Shown here: positions 11,601-25,364 of the stretch, piece after piece | How positions within the stretch are numbered: position 1 is the first letter of the stretch | How the letters are laid out: every line of letters begins with the position of its first letter | Assembly: GCA_943737045.1 (NCBI GenBank) | Contig: CALSFV010000019.1 | Coordinates: 558,001-622,000 of the forward strand | Direction: 5' to 3' | DNA: 64,000 nucleotides | Source of the DNA: Parapristionchus giblindavisi | Lineage: Eukaryota > Nematoda > Chromadorea > Rhabditida > Diplogasteridae | Program-made: the position numbers and the translations under genes | Notes under the pieces: generated by a model | Told to the model about the DNA's origin: nothing | The model's input: only the letters and a program-made list of their open reading frames with translations | Databases searched by the model: none

Positions 11601-13484
11601 AAATTGTCAATGATACTCAGCGAGTGATATACTATGTGAAAGAGGAAAAAATTCTGAATGAGACGCACTTCAGTCCATGTCGATCTGTAATATTTAACTG
11701 CTGCTATAATGATCGAAGTACAAAAGTAGCCTTTACTCTGATATGATCAAGATAACTTGAGAAATATGAAAATGAAAAATGAATCCTATCGTGTCATATA
11801 CCAAATGAAAGAGCGAAAAATTCTGAATAAGATAAACTATTTCAAAATGGTCAGTACGGCCAATATGTAAATTTATCTTTCAGTACTCTCTGTTTTTGGT
11901 ACAAAACAGTATGTTACAAGTCAAATTGACAATGATACTCAGCGAGTGATATACTATGTGAAAGAGGAAAAAATTCTGAATGAGACGCACTTCAGTTCAT
12001 GTTGATCTGTAATATTTAACTGCTGCTATAATGATCGAAGTACAAAAGTAGCCTTTACTCTGATATGGTCAAGATAACTTGAGAAATATGAAAATGAAAA
12101 TGATACTTGTCGAGTAATATACCAAATGAAAGAGCGAAAAATTCTGAATAAGATAAACTATTTCAAAGTGGTCAGTACGGCCAATATGTAAATTTATCTT
12201 TCAGTACTCTCTGTTTTTGTTACAAAACAGCACGTTACAAGTCAAATTGTCAATGATACTCAGCGAGTGATATACTATGTGAAAGAGGAAAAAATTCTGA
12301 ATGAGACGCACTTCAGTTCATGTCGATCTGTAATATTTAACTGCTGCTATAATGATCGAAGTACAAAAGTAGCCTTTACTCTGATATGGTCAAGATAACT
12401 TGAGAAATATGAAAATGAAAATGATACTTGTCGAGTAATATACCAAATGAAAGAGCGAAAAATTCTGAATAAGATAAACTATTTCAAAGTGGTCAGTACG
12501 GCCAATATGTAAATTTATCTTTCAGTACTCTCTGTTTTTGTTACAAAACAGCACGTTACAAGTCAAATTGTCAATGATACTCAGCGAGTGATATACTATG
12601 TGAAAGAGGAAAAAATTCTGAATGAGACGCACTTCAGTTCATGTCGATCTGTAATATTTAACTGCTGCTATAATGATCGAAGTACAAAAGTAGCCTTTAC
12701 TCTGATATGGTCAAGATAACTTGAGAAATATGAAAATGAAAATGATACTTGTCGAGTAATATACCAAATGAAAGAGCGAAAAATTCTGAATAAGATAAAC
12801 TATTTCAAAGTGGTCAGTACGGCCAATATGTAAATTTATCTTTCAGTACTCTCTGTTTTTGGTACACAACAGTAAGTTACAAGTCAAATTGTCAATGATA
12901 CTCAGCGAGTGATATACTATGTGAAAGAGGAAAAAATTCTGAATGAGACGCACTTCAGGTCATGTCGATCTGTAATATTTAACTGCTGTTATAATGATCG
13001 AAGTACAAAAGTAGCCTTTACTCTGATATGATCAAGATAACTTGAGAAATATGAAAATGAAAATGAATCCTATCGTGTCATATACCAAATGAAAGAGCGA
13101 AAAATTCTGAATAAGATAAACTATTTCAAAGTGGTCAGTACGGCCAATATGTAAATTTATCTTTCAGTACTCTCTGTTTTTGGTACAAAACAGCACGTTA
13201 CAAGTCAAATTGTCAATGATACTCAGCGAGTGATATACTATGTGAAAGAGGAAAAAATTCTGAATGAGACGCACTTCAGTTCATGTCGATCTGTAATATT
13301 TAACTGCTGCTATAATGATCGAAGTACAAAAGTAGCCTTTACTCTGATATGATCAAGATAACTTGAGAAATATGAAAATGAAAATGAATCCTATCGTGTC
13401 ATATACCAAATGAAAGAGCGAAAAATTCTGAATAAGATAAACTATTTCAAAGTGGTCAGTACGGCCAATATGTAAATTTATCTT
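8668..13484 (+). repeat. 8-mer HOR (2,569 bp) followed by a 7-monomer copy
   Basis: The first copy, 8668-11236, runs: GAGTGAAATAC type, extra-A type with CAGTCC, GACAATG with GTTGATCTG, three TTGTTACAAAACAGCACG types, TACACAACAG type, CAGCACG type. The second copy, 11237-13484, repeats this order but has two instead of three TTGTTAC monomers. The copies therefore differ by one monomer, as expected from unequal exchange. Confidence 0.85.
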
Positions 13485-16400
13485 TCAGTACTCTCTGTTT
13501 TTGGTACAAAACAGTATGTTACAAGTCAAATTGTCAATGATACTCAGCGAGTGATATACTATGTGAAAGAGGAAAAAATTCTGAATGAGACGCACTTCAG
13601 GTCATGTCGATCTGTAATATTTAACTGCTGTTATAACGATCGAAGTACAAAAGTAGCCTTTACTCTGCTATGATCAAGATAACTTGAGAAATATGAAAAT
13701 GAAAATGAATCCTATCGTGTCATATACCAAATGAAAGAGCGAAAAATTCTGAATAAGATAAACTATTTCAAAGTGGTCAGTACGGCCAATATGTAAATTT
13801 ATCTTTCAGTACTCTCTGTTTTTGGTACAAAACAGTATGTTACAAGTCAAATTGACAATGATACTCAGCGAGTGATATACTATGTGAAAGAGGAAAAAAT
13901 TCTGAATGAGACGCACTTCAGTTCATGTCGATCTGTAATATTTAACTGCTGCTATAATGATCGAAGTACAAAAGTAGCCTTTACTCTGATATGGTCAAGA
14001 TAACTTGAGAAATATGAAAATGAAAATGATACTTGTCGAGTAATATACCAAATGAAAGAGCGAAAAATTCTGAATAAGATAAACTATTTCAAAGTGGTCA
14101 GTACGGCCAATATGTAAATTTATCTTTCAGTACTCTCTGTTTTTGGTACAAAACAGTATGTTACAAGTCAAATTGTCAATGATACTCAGAGAGTGATATA
14201 CTATGTGAAAGAGGAAAAAATTCTGAATGAGACGCACTTCAGGTCATGTCGATCTGTAATATTTAACTGCTGTTATAATGATCGAAGTACAAAAGTAGCC
14301 TTTACTCTGATATGATCAAGATAACTTGAGAAATATGAAAATGAAAATGAATCCTATCGTGTCATATACCAAATGAAAGAGCGAAAAATTCTGAACAAGA
14401 TAAACTATTTCAAAGTGGTCAGTACGGCCAATATGTAAATTTATCTTTCAGTACTCTCTGTTTTTGGTACAAAACAGCACGTTACAAGTCAAATTGTCAA
14501 TGATACTCAGCGAGTGATATACTATGTGAAAGAGGAAAAAATTCTGAATGAGACGCACTTCAGTCCATGTCGATCTGTAATATTTAACTGCTGCTATAAT
14601 GATCGAAGTACAAAAGTAGCCTTTACTCTGATATGATCAAGATAACTTGAGAAATATGAAAATGAAAATGAATCCTATCGTGTCATATACCAAATGAAAG
14701 AGCGAAAAATTCTGAATAAGATAAACTATTTCAAAGTGGTCAGTACGGCCAATATGTAAATTTCTCTTTCAGTACTCTCTGTTTTTGTTACAAAACAGCA
14801 CGTTACAAGTCAAATTGTCAATGATACTCAGCGAGTGATATACTATGTGAAAGAGGAAAAAATTCTGAATGAGACGCACTTCAGTCCATGTCGATCTGTA
14901 ATATTTAACTGCTGCTATAATGATCGAAGTACAAAAGTAGCCTTTACTCTGATATGATCAAGATAACTTGAGAAATATGAAAATGAAAATGAATCCTATC
15001 GTGTCATATACCAAATGAAAGAGCGAAAAATTCTGAATAAGATAAACTATTTCAAAGTGGTCAGTACGGCCAATATGTAAATTTATCTTTCAGTACTCTC
15101 TGTTTTTGGTACAAAACAGTATGTTACAAGTCAAATTGTCAATGATACTCAGCGAGTGATATACTATGTGAAAGAGGAAAAAATTCTGAATGAGACGCAC
15201 TTCAGTTCATGTCGATCTGTAATATTTAACTGCTGCTATAATGATCGAAGTACAAAAGTAGCCTTTACTCTGATATGGTCAAGATAACTTGAGAAATATG
15301 AAAATGAAAATGATACTTGTCGAGTAATATACCAAATGAAAGAGCGAAAAATTCTGAATAAGATAAACTATTTCAAAGTGGTCAGTACGGCCAATATGTA
15401 AATTTATCTTTCAGTACTCTCTGTTTTTGGTACAAAACAGTATGTTACAAGTCAAATTGTCAATGATACTCAGAGAGTGATATACTATGTGAAAGAGGAA
15501 AAAATTCTGAATGAGACGCACTTCAGGTCATGTCGATCTGTAATATTTAACTGATGTTATAATGATCGAAGTACAAAAGTAGCCTTTACTCTGATATGAT
15601 CAAGATAACTTGAGAAATATGAAAATGAAAATGAATCCTATCGTGTCATATACCAAACGAAAGAGCGAAAAATTCTGAATAAGATAAACTATTTCAAAGT
15701 GGTCAGTACGGCCAATATGTAAATTTATCTTTCAGTACTCTCTGTTTTTGGTACAAAACAGCACGTTACAAGTCAAATTGTCAATGATACTCAGCGAGTG
15801 ATATACTATGTGAAAGAGGAAAAAATTCTGAATGAGACGCACTTCAGTCCATGTCGATCTGTAATATTTAACTGCTGCTATAATGATCGAAGTACAAAAG
15901 TAGCCTTTACTCTGATATGATCAAGATAACTTGAGAAATATGAAAATGAAAAATGAATCCTATCGTGTCATATACCAAATGAAAGAGCGAAAAATTCTGA
16001 ATAAGATAAACTATTTCAAAATGGTCAGTACGGCCAATATGTAAATTTATCTTTCAGTACTCTCTGTTTTTGGTACAAAACAGTATGTTACAAGTCAAAT
16101 TGACAATGATACTCAGCGAGTGATATACTATGTGAAAGAGGAAAAAATTCTGAATGAGACGCACTTCAGTCCATGTCGATCTGTAATATTTAACTGCTGC
16201 TATAATGATCGAAGTACAAAAGTAGCCTTTACTCTGATATGATCAAGATAACTTGAGAAATATGAAAATGAAAATGAATCCTATCGTGTCATATACCAAA
16301 TGAAAGAGCGAAAAATTCTGAATAAGATAAACTATTTCAAAGTGGTCAGTACGGCCAATATGTAAATTTATCTTTCAGTACTCTCTGTTTTTGGTACAAA

Positions 16401-19400
16401 ACAGTATGTTACAAGTCAAATTGTCAATGATACTCAGCGAGTGATATACTATGTGAAAGAGGAAAAAATTCTGAATGAGACGCACTTCAGGTCATGTCGA
16501 TCTGTAATATTTAACTGATGTTATAATGATCGAAGTACAAAAGTAGCCTTTACTCTGATATGATCAAGATAACTTGAGAAATATGAAAATGAAAATGAAT
16601 CCTATCGTGTCATATACCAAACGAAAGAGCGAAAAATTCTGAATAAGATAAACTATTTCAAAGTGGTCAGTACGGCCAATATGTAAATTTATCTTTCAGT
16701 ACTCTCTGTTTTTGGTACAAAACAGCACGTTACAAGTCAAATTGTCAATGATACTCAGCGAGTGATATACTATGTGAAAGAGGAAAAAATTCTGAATGAG
16801 ACACACTTCAGGTCATGTCGATCTGTAATATTTTACTGCTGCTATAATGATCGAAGTACAAAAGTAGCTTTTACTCTGATATGATCAAGATAACTTGAGA
16901 AATATGAAAATGAAAATGATACTTGTCGAGTAATATACCAAATGAAAGAGCGAAAAATTCTGAATAAGATAAACTATTTCAAAATGGTCAGTACGGCCAA
17001 TATGTAAATTTATCTTTCAGTACTCTCTGTTTTTGGTACAAAACAGTATGTTACAAGTCAAATTGTCAATGATACTCAGAGAGTGATATACTATGTGAAA
17101 GAGGAAAAAATTCTGAATGAGACGCACTTCAGGTCATGTCGATCTGTAATATTTAACTGATGTTATAATGATCGAAGTACAAAAGTAGCCTTTACTCTGA
17201 TATGATCAAGATAACTTGAGAAATATGAAAATGAAAATGAATCCTATCGTGTCATATACCAAACGAAAGAGCGAAAAATTCTGAATAAGATAAACTATTT
17301 CAAAGTGGTCAGTACGGCCAATATGTAAATTTATCTTTCAGTACTCTCTGTTTTTGGTACAAAACAGCACGTTACAAGTCAAATTGTCAATGATACTCAG
17401 CGAGTGATATACTATGTGAAAGAGGAAAAAATTCTGAATGAGACGCACTTCAGTCCATGTCGATCTGTAATATTTAACTGCTGCTATAATGATCGAAGTA
17501 CAAAAGTAGCCTTTACTCTGATATGATCAAGATAACTTGAGAAATATGAAAATGAAAAATGAATCCTATCGTGTCATATACCAAATGAAAGAGCGAAAAA
17601 TTCTGAATAAGATAAACTATTTCAAAATGGTCAGTACGGCCAATATGTAAATTTATCTTTCAGTACTCTCTGTTTTTGGTACAAAACAGTATGTTACAAG
17701 TCAAATTGACAATGATACTCAGCGAGTGATATACTATGTGAAAGAGGAAAAAATTCTGAATGAGACGCACTTCAGTCCATGTCGATCTGTAATATTTAAC
17801 TGCTGCTATAATGATCGAAGTACAAAAGTAGCCTTTACTCTGATATGATCAAGATAACTTGAGAAATATGAAAATGAAAATGAATCCTATCGTGTCATAT
17901 ACCAAATGAAAGAGCGAAAAATTCTGAATAAGATAAACTATTTCAAAGTGGTCAGTACGGCCAATATGTAAATTTATCTTTCAGTACTCTCTGTTTTTGG
18001 TACAAAACAGTATGTTACAAGTCAAATTGTCAATGATACTCAGCGAGTGATATACTATGTGAAAGAGGAAAAAATTCTGAATGAGACACACTTCAGGTCA
18101 TGTCGATCTGTAATATTTTACTGCTGCTATAATGATCGAAGTACAAAAGTAGCTTTTACTCTGATATGATCAAGATAACTTGAGAAATATGAAAATGAAA
18201 ATGATACTTGTCGAGTAATATACCAAATGAAAGAGCGAAAAATTCTGAATAAGATAAACTATTTCAAAATGGTCAGTACGGCCAATATGTAAATTTATCT
18301 TTCAGTACTCTCTGTTTTTGGTACAAAACAGTATGTTACAAGTCAAATTGTCAATGATACTCAGCGAGTGATATACTATGTGAAAGAGGAAAAAATTCTG
18401 AATGAGACGCACTTCAGGTCATCTCGATCTGTAATATTTAACTGCTGTTATAATGATCGAAGTACAAAAGTAGCCTTTACTCTGATATGATCAAGATAAC
18501 TTGAGAAATATGAAAATGAAAATGAATCCTATCGTGTCATATACCAAATGAAAGAGCGAAAAATTCTGAATAAGATAAACTATTTCAAAGTGGTCAGTAC
18601 GGCCAATATGTAAATTTATCTTTCAGTACTCTCTGTTTTTGGTACAAAACAGCACGTTACAAGTCAAATTGTCAATGATACTCAGCGAGTGATATACTAT
18701 GTGAAAGAGGAAAAAATTCTGAATGAGACGCACTTCAGTCCATGTCGATCTGTAATATTTAACTGCTGCTATAATGATCGAAGTACAAAAGTAGCCTTTA
18801 CTCTGATATGATCAAGATAACTTGAGAAATATGAAAATGAAAATGAATCCTATCGTGTCATATACCAAACGAAAGAGCGAAAAATTCTGAATAAGATAAA
18901 CTATTTCAAAGTGGTCAGTACGGCCAATATGTAAATTTATCTTTCAGTACTCTCTGTTTTTGGTACAAAACAGCACGTTACAAGTCAAATTGTCAATGAT
19001 ACTCAGCGAGTGATATACTATGTGAAAGAGGAAAAAATTCTGAATGAGACGCACTTCAGGTCATCTCGATCTGTAATATTTAACTGCTGTTATAATGATC
19101 GAAGTACAAAAGTAGCCTTTACTCTGATATGATCAAGATAACTTGAGAAATATGAAAATGAAAATGAATCCTATCGTGTCATATACCAAATGAAAGAGCG
19201 AAAAATTCTGAATAAGATAAACTATTTCAAAGTGGTCAGTACGGCCAATATGTAAATTTATCTTTCAGTACTCTCTGTTTTTGGTACAAAACAGCACGTT
19301 ACAAGTCAAATTGTCAATGATACTCAGCGAGTGATATACTATGTGAAAGAGGAAAAAATTCTGAATGAGACGCACTTCAGTCCATGTCGATCTGTAATAT

Positions 19401-20549
19401 TTAACTGCTGCTATAATGATCGAAGTACAAAAGTAGCCTTTACTCTGATATGATCAAGATAACTTGAGAAATATGAAAATGAAAATGAATCCTATCGTGT
19501 CATATACCAAACGAAAGAGCGAAAAATTCTGAATAAGATAAACTATTTCAAAGTGGTCAGTACGGCCAATATGTAAATTTATCTTTCAGTACTCTCTGTT
19601 TTTGGTACAAAACAGCACGTTACAAGTCAAATTGTCAATGATACTCAGCGAGTGATATACTATGTGAAAGAGGAAAAAATTCTGAATGAGACGCACTTCA
19701 GTCCATGTCGATCTGTAATATTTAACTGCTGCTATAATGATCGAAGTACAAAAGTAGCCTTTACTCTGATATGATCAAGATAACTTGAGAAATATGAAAA
19801 TGAAAAATGAATCCTATCGTGTCATATACCAAATGAAAGAGCGAAAAATTCTGAATAAGATAAACTATTTCAAAATGGTCAGTACGGCCAATATGTAAAT
19901 TTATCTTTCAGTACTCTCTGTTTTTGGTACAAAACAGTATGTTACAAGTCAAATTGACAATGATACTCAGCGAGTGATATACTATGTGAAAGAGGAAAAA
20001 ATTCTGAATGAGACGCACTTCAGTCCATGTCGATCTGTAATATTTAACTGCTGCTATAATGATCGAAGTACAAAAGTAGCCTTTACTCTGATATGATCAA
20101 GATAACTTGAGAAATATGAAAATGAAAATGAATCCTATCGTGTCATATACCAAATGAAAGAGCGAAAAATTCTGAATAAGATAAACTATTTCAAAGTGGT
20201 CAGTACGGCCAATATGTAAATTTATCTTTCAGTACTCTCTGTTTTTGGTACAAAACAGTATGTTACAAGTCAAATTGTCAATGATACTCAGCGAGTGATA
20301 TACTATGTGAAAGAGGAAAAAATTCTGAATGAGACACACTTCAGGTCATGTCGATCTGTAATATTTTACTGCTGCTATAATGATCGAAGTACAAAAGTAG
20401 CTTTTACTCTGATATGATCAAGATAACTTGAGAAATATGAAAATGAAAATGATACTTGTCGAGTAATATACCAAATGAAAGAGCGAAAAATTCTGAATAA
20501 GATAAACTATTTCAAAATGGTCAGTACGGCCAATATGTAAATTTATCTT
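13485..20549 (+). repeat. Mixed HOR segment with 5-mer and 7-mer relations
   Basis: Monomers 15411, 15732 and 16054 (CAGAGAG with CTGATGTTAT; extra-A; GACAATG with CAGTCC) recur at 17017, 17338 and 17660, a distance of 1,606 bp. Monomers 17338, 17660, 17981 and 18302 recur at 19586, 19908, 20229 and 20550, a distance of 2,248 bp. Monomers 18302/18623 resemble 18944/19265 at 642 bp. No single regular period covers the segment; it reads as overlapping partial duplications. Confidence 0.75.
16696..17016 (+). repeat. Chimeric monomer
   Basis: It starts with TACAAAACAGCACG, but continues with GACACAC, TTTTACTG, AGCTTTT and CAAAATGG. Elsewhere in the left domain that set follows CAGTATG. The switch lies between about 16735 and 16800, which points to an exchange between two monomer types. 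Confidence 0.65.
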
Positions 20550-23500
20550 TCAGTACTCTCTGTTTTTGGTACAAAACAGTATGTTACAAGTCAAATTGTC
20601 AATGATACTCAGCGAGTGATATACTATGTGAAAGAGGAAAAAATTCTGAATGAGACGCACTTCAGGTCATCTCGATCTGTAATATTTAACTGCTGTTATA
20701 ATGATCGAAGTACAAAAGTAGCCTTTACTCTGATATGATCAAGATAACTTGAGAAATATGAAAATGAAAATGAATCCTATCGTGTCATATACCAAATGAA
20801 AGAGCGAAAAATTCTGAATAAGATAAACTATTTCAAAGTGGTCAGTACGGCCAATATGTAAATTTCTCTTTCAGTACTCTCTGTTTTTGTTACAAAACAG
20901 CACGTTACAAGTCAAATTGTCAATGATACTCAGCGAGTGATATACTATGTGAAAGAGGACAAAATTCTGAATGAGACGCACTTCAGTCCATGTCGATCTG
21001 TAATATTTAACTGCTGCTATAATGATCGAAGTACAAAAGTAGCCTTTACTCTGATATGATCAAGATAACTTGAGAAATATGAAAATGAAAATGAATCCTA
21101 TCGTGTCATATACCAAATGAAAGAGCGAAAAATTCTGAATAAGATAAACTATTTCAAAGTGGTCAGTACGGCCAATATGTAAATTTATCTTTCAGTACTC
21201 TCTGTTTTTGGTACAAAACAGTATGTTACAAGTCAAATTGTCAATGATACTCAGCGAGTGATATACTATGTGAAAGAGGAAAAAATTCTGAATGAGACAC
21301 ACTTCAGGTCATGTCGATCTGTAATATTTTACTGCTGCTATAATGATCGAAGTACAAAAGTAGCTTTTACTCTGATATGATCAAGATAACTTGAGAAATA
21401 TGAAAATGAAAATGATACTTGTCGAGTAATATACCAAATGAAAGAGCGAAAAATTCTGAATAAGATAAACTATTTCAAAGTGGTCAGTACGGCCAATATG
21501 TAAATTTATCTTTCAGTACTCTCTGTTTTTGGTACAAAACAGTATGTTACAAGTCAAATTGACAATGATACTCAGCGAGTGATATACTATGTGAAAGAGG
21601 AAAAAATTCTGAATGAGACGCACTTCAGTTCATGTCGATCTGTAATATTTAACTGCTGCTATAATGATCGAGGTACAAAAGTAGCCTTTACTCTGATATG
21701 GTCAAGATAACTTGAGAAATATGAAAATGAAAATGATACTTGTCGAGTAATATACCAAATGAAAGAGCGAAAAATTCTGAATAAGATAAACTATTTCAAA
21801 GTGGTCAGTACGGCCAATATGTAAATTTATCTTTCAGTACTCTCTGTTTTTGGTACAAAACAGTATGTTACAAGTCAAATTGTCAATGATACTCAGCGAG
21901 TGATATACTATGTGAAAGAGGAAAAAATTCTGAATGAGACGCACTTCAGGTCATCTCGATCTGTAATATTTAACTGCTGTTATAATGATCGAAGTACAAA
22001 AGTAGCCTTTACTCTGATATGATCAAGATAACTTGAGAAATATGAAAATGAAAATGAATCCTATCGTGTCATATACCAAATGAAAGAGCGAAAAATTCTG
22101 AATAAGATAAACTATTTCAAAGTGGTCAGTACGGCCAATATGTAAATTTCTCTTTCAGTACTCTCTGTTTTTGTTACAAAACAGCACGTTACAAGTCAAA
22201 TTGTCAATGATACTCAGCGAGTGATATACTATGTGAAAGAGGAAAAAATTCTGAATGAGACGCACTTCAGTCCATGTCGATCTGTAATATTTAACTGCTG
22301 CTATAATGATCGAAGTACAAAAGTAGCCTTTACTCTGATATGATCAAGATAACTTGAGAAATATGAAAATGAAAATGAATCCTATCGTGTCATATACCAA
22401 ATGAAAGAGCGAAAAATTCTGAATAAGATAAACTATTTCAAAGTGGTCAGTACGGCCAATATGTAAATTTATCTTTCAGTACTCTCTGTTTTTGGTACAA
22501 AACAGTATGTTACAAGTCAAATTGTCAATGATACTCAGCGAGTGATATACTATGTGAAAGAGGAAAAAATTCTGAATGAGACACACTTCAGGTCATGTGG
22601 ATCTGTAATATTTTACTGCTGCTATAATGATCGAAGTACAAAAGTAGCTTTTACTCTGATATGATCAAGATAACTTGAGAAATATGAAAATGAAAATGAT
22701 ACTTGTCGAGTAATATACCAAATGAAAGAGCGAAAAATTCTGAATAAGATAAACTATTTCAAAGTGGTCAGTACGGCCAATATGTAAATTTATCTTTCAG
22801 TACTCTCTGTTTTTGGTACAAAACAGTATGTTACAAGTCAAATTGACAATGATACTCAGCGAGTGATATACTATGTGAAAGAGGAAAAAATTCTGAATGA
22901 GACGCACTTCAGTTCATGTCGATCTGTAATATTTAACTGCTGCTATAATGATCGAAGTACAAAAGTAGCCTTTACTCTGATATGGTCAAGATAACTTGAG
23001 AAATATGAAAATGAAAATGATACTTGTCGAGTAATATACCAAATGAAAGAGCGAAAAATTCTGAATAAGATAAACTATTTCAAAGTGGTCAGTACGGCCA
23101 ATATGTAAATTTATCTTTCAGTACTCTCTGTTTTTGGTACAAAACAGTATGTTACAAGTCAAATTGTCAATGATACTCAGCGAGTGATATACTATGTGAA
23201 AGAGGAAAAAATTCTGAATGAGACGCACTTCAGGTCATCTCGATCTGTAATATTTAACTGCTGTTATAATGATCGAAGTACAAAAGTAGCCTTTACTCTG
23301 ATATGATCAAGATAACTTGAGAAATATGAAAATGAAAATGAATCCTATCGTGTCATATACCAAATGAAAGAGCGAAAAATTCTGAATAAGATAAACTATT
23401 TCAAAGTGGTCAGTACGGCCAATATGTAAATTTCTCTTTCAGTACTCTCTGTTTTTGTTACAAAACAGCACGTTACAAGTCAAATTGTCAATGATACTCA

Positions 23501-24401
23501 GCGAGTGATATACTATGTGAAAGAGGAAAAAATTCTGAATGAGACGCACTTCAGTCCATGTCGATCTGTAATATTTAACTGCTGCTATAATGATCGAAGT
23601 ACAAAAGTAGCCTTTACTCTGATATGATCAAGATAACTTGAGAAATATGAAAATGAAAATGAATCCTATCGTGTCATATACCAAATGAAAGAGCGAAAAA
23701 TTCTGAATAAGATAAACTATTTCAAAGTGGTCAGTACGGCCAATATGTAAATTTATCTTTCAGTACTCTCTGTTTTTGGTACAAAACAGTATGTTACAAG
23801 TCAAATTGTCAATGATACTCAGCGAGTGATATACTATGTGAAAGAGGAAAAAATTCTGAATGAGACACACTTCAGGTCATGTCGATCTGTAATATTTTAC
23901 TGCTGCTATAATGATCGAAGTACAAAAGTAGCTTTTACTCTGATATGATCAAGATAACTTGAGAAATATGAAAATGAAAACGATACTTGTCGAGTAATAT
24001 ACCAAATAAAAGAGCGAAAAATTCTGAATAAGATAAACTATTTCAAAATGGTCAGTACGGCCAATATGTAAATTTATCTTTCAGTACTCTCTGTTTTTGG
24101 TACAAAACAGTATGTTACAAGTCAAATTGTCAATGATACTCAGCGAGTGATATACTATGTGAAAGAGGAAAAAATTCTGAATGAGACACACTTCAGGTCA
24201 TGTCGATCTGTAATATTTTACTGCTGTTATAATGATCGAAGTACAAAAGTAGCCTTTACTCTGATATGATCAAGATAACTTGAGAAATATGAAAATGAAA
24301 ATGAATCCTATCGTGTCATATACCAAATGAAAGAGCGAAAAATTCTGAATAAGATAAACTATTTCAAAGTGGTCAGTACGGCCAATATGTAAATTTCTCT
24401 T
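20550..24401 (+). repeat. 4-mer HOR, three tandem copies (1,284 bp)
   Basis: Copies start at 20550, 21834 and 23118. The order is TCATCTCGATC type, TTGTTAC/CAGCACG type, GACACAC/TTTTACTG type, GACAATG/ATGGTC type. The third copy ends in a chimeric monomer (24081) in place of the GACAATG type. Individual copies carry private changes such as CGAGGTAC in monomer 21513 and TGTGGATC in 22476. Confidence 0.85.
24081..24401 (+). repeat. Chimeric monomer
   Basis: The first part has the GACACAC and TTTTACTG variants of one monomer type. From about 24222 on it has TGTTATAATG, AGCCTTTAC and GAATCC of another type. The next monomer (24402, TTGTTAC with GAGGAC) is the usual follower of the second type. 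This fits an in-register unequal crossover or conversion tract ending near the CTGCTG run. Confidence 0.75.
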
Positions 24402-25364
24402 TCAGTACTCTCTGTTTTTGTTACAAAACAGCACGTTACAAGTCAAATTGTCAATGATACTCAGCGAGTGATATACTATGTGAAAGAGGACAAAATTCTG
24501 AATGAGACGCACTTCAGTCCATGTCGATCTGTAATATTTAACTGCTGCTATAATGATCGAAGTACAAAAGTAGCCTTTACTCTGATATGATCAAGATAAC
24601 TTGAGAAATATGAAAATGAAAATGAATCCTATCGTGTCATATACCAAATGAAAGAGCGAAAAATTCTGAATAAGATAAACTATTTCAAAGTGGTCAGTAC
24701 GGCCAATATGTAAATTTATCTTTCAGTACTCTCTGTTTTTGGTACAAAACAGTATGTTACAAGTCAAATTGTCAATGATACTCAGCGAGTGATATACTAT
24801 GTGAAAGAGGAAAAAATTCTGAATGAGACACACTTCAGGTCATGTCGATCTGTAATATTTTACTGCTGCTATAATGATCGAAGTACAAAAGTAGCTTTTA
24901 CTCTGATATGATCAAGATAACTTGAGAAATATGAAAATGAAAATGATACTTGTCGAGTAATATACCAAATGAAAGAGCGAAAAATTCTGAATAAGATAAA
25001 CTATTTCAAAATGGTCAGTACGGCCAATATGTAAATTTATCTTTCAGTACTCTCTGTTTTTGGTACAAAACAGTATGTTACATGTCAAATTGACAATGAT
25101 ACTCAGCGAGTGATATACTATGTGAAAGAGGAAAAAATTCTGAATGAGACGCACTTCAGTTCATGTCGATCTGTAATATTTAACTGCTGCTATAATGATC
25201 GAAGTACAAAAGTAGCCTTTACTCTGATATGGTCAAGATAACTTGAGAAATATGAAAATGAAAATGATACTTGTCGAGTAATATACCAAATGAAAGAGCG
25301 AAAAATTCTGAATAAGATAAACTATTTCAAAGTGGTCAGTACTGCCAATATGTAAATTTATCTT

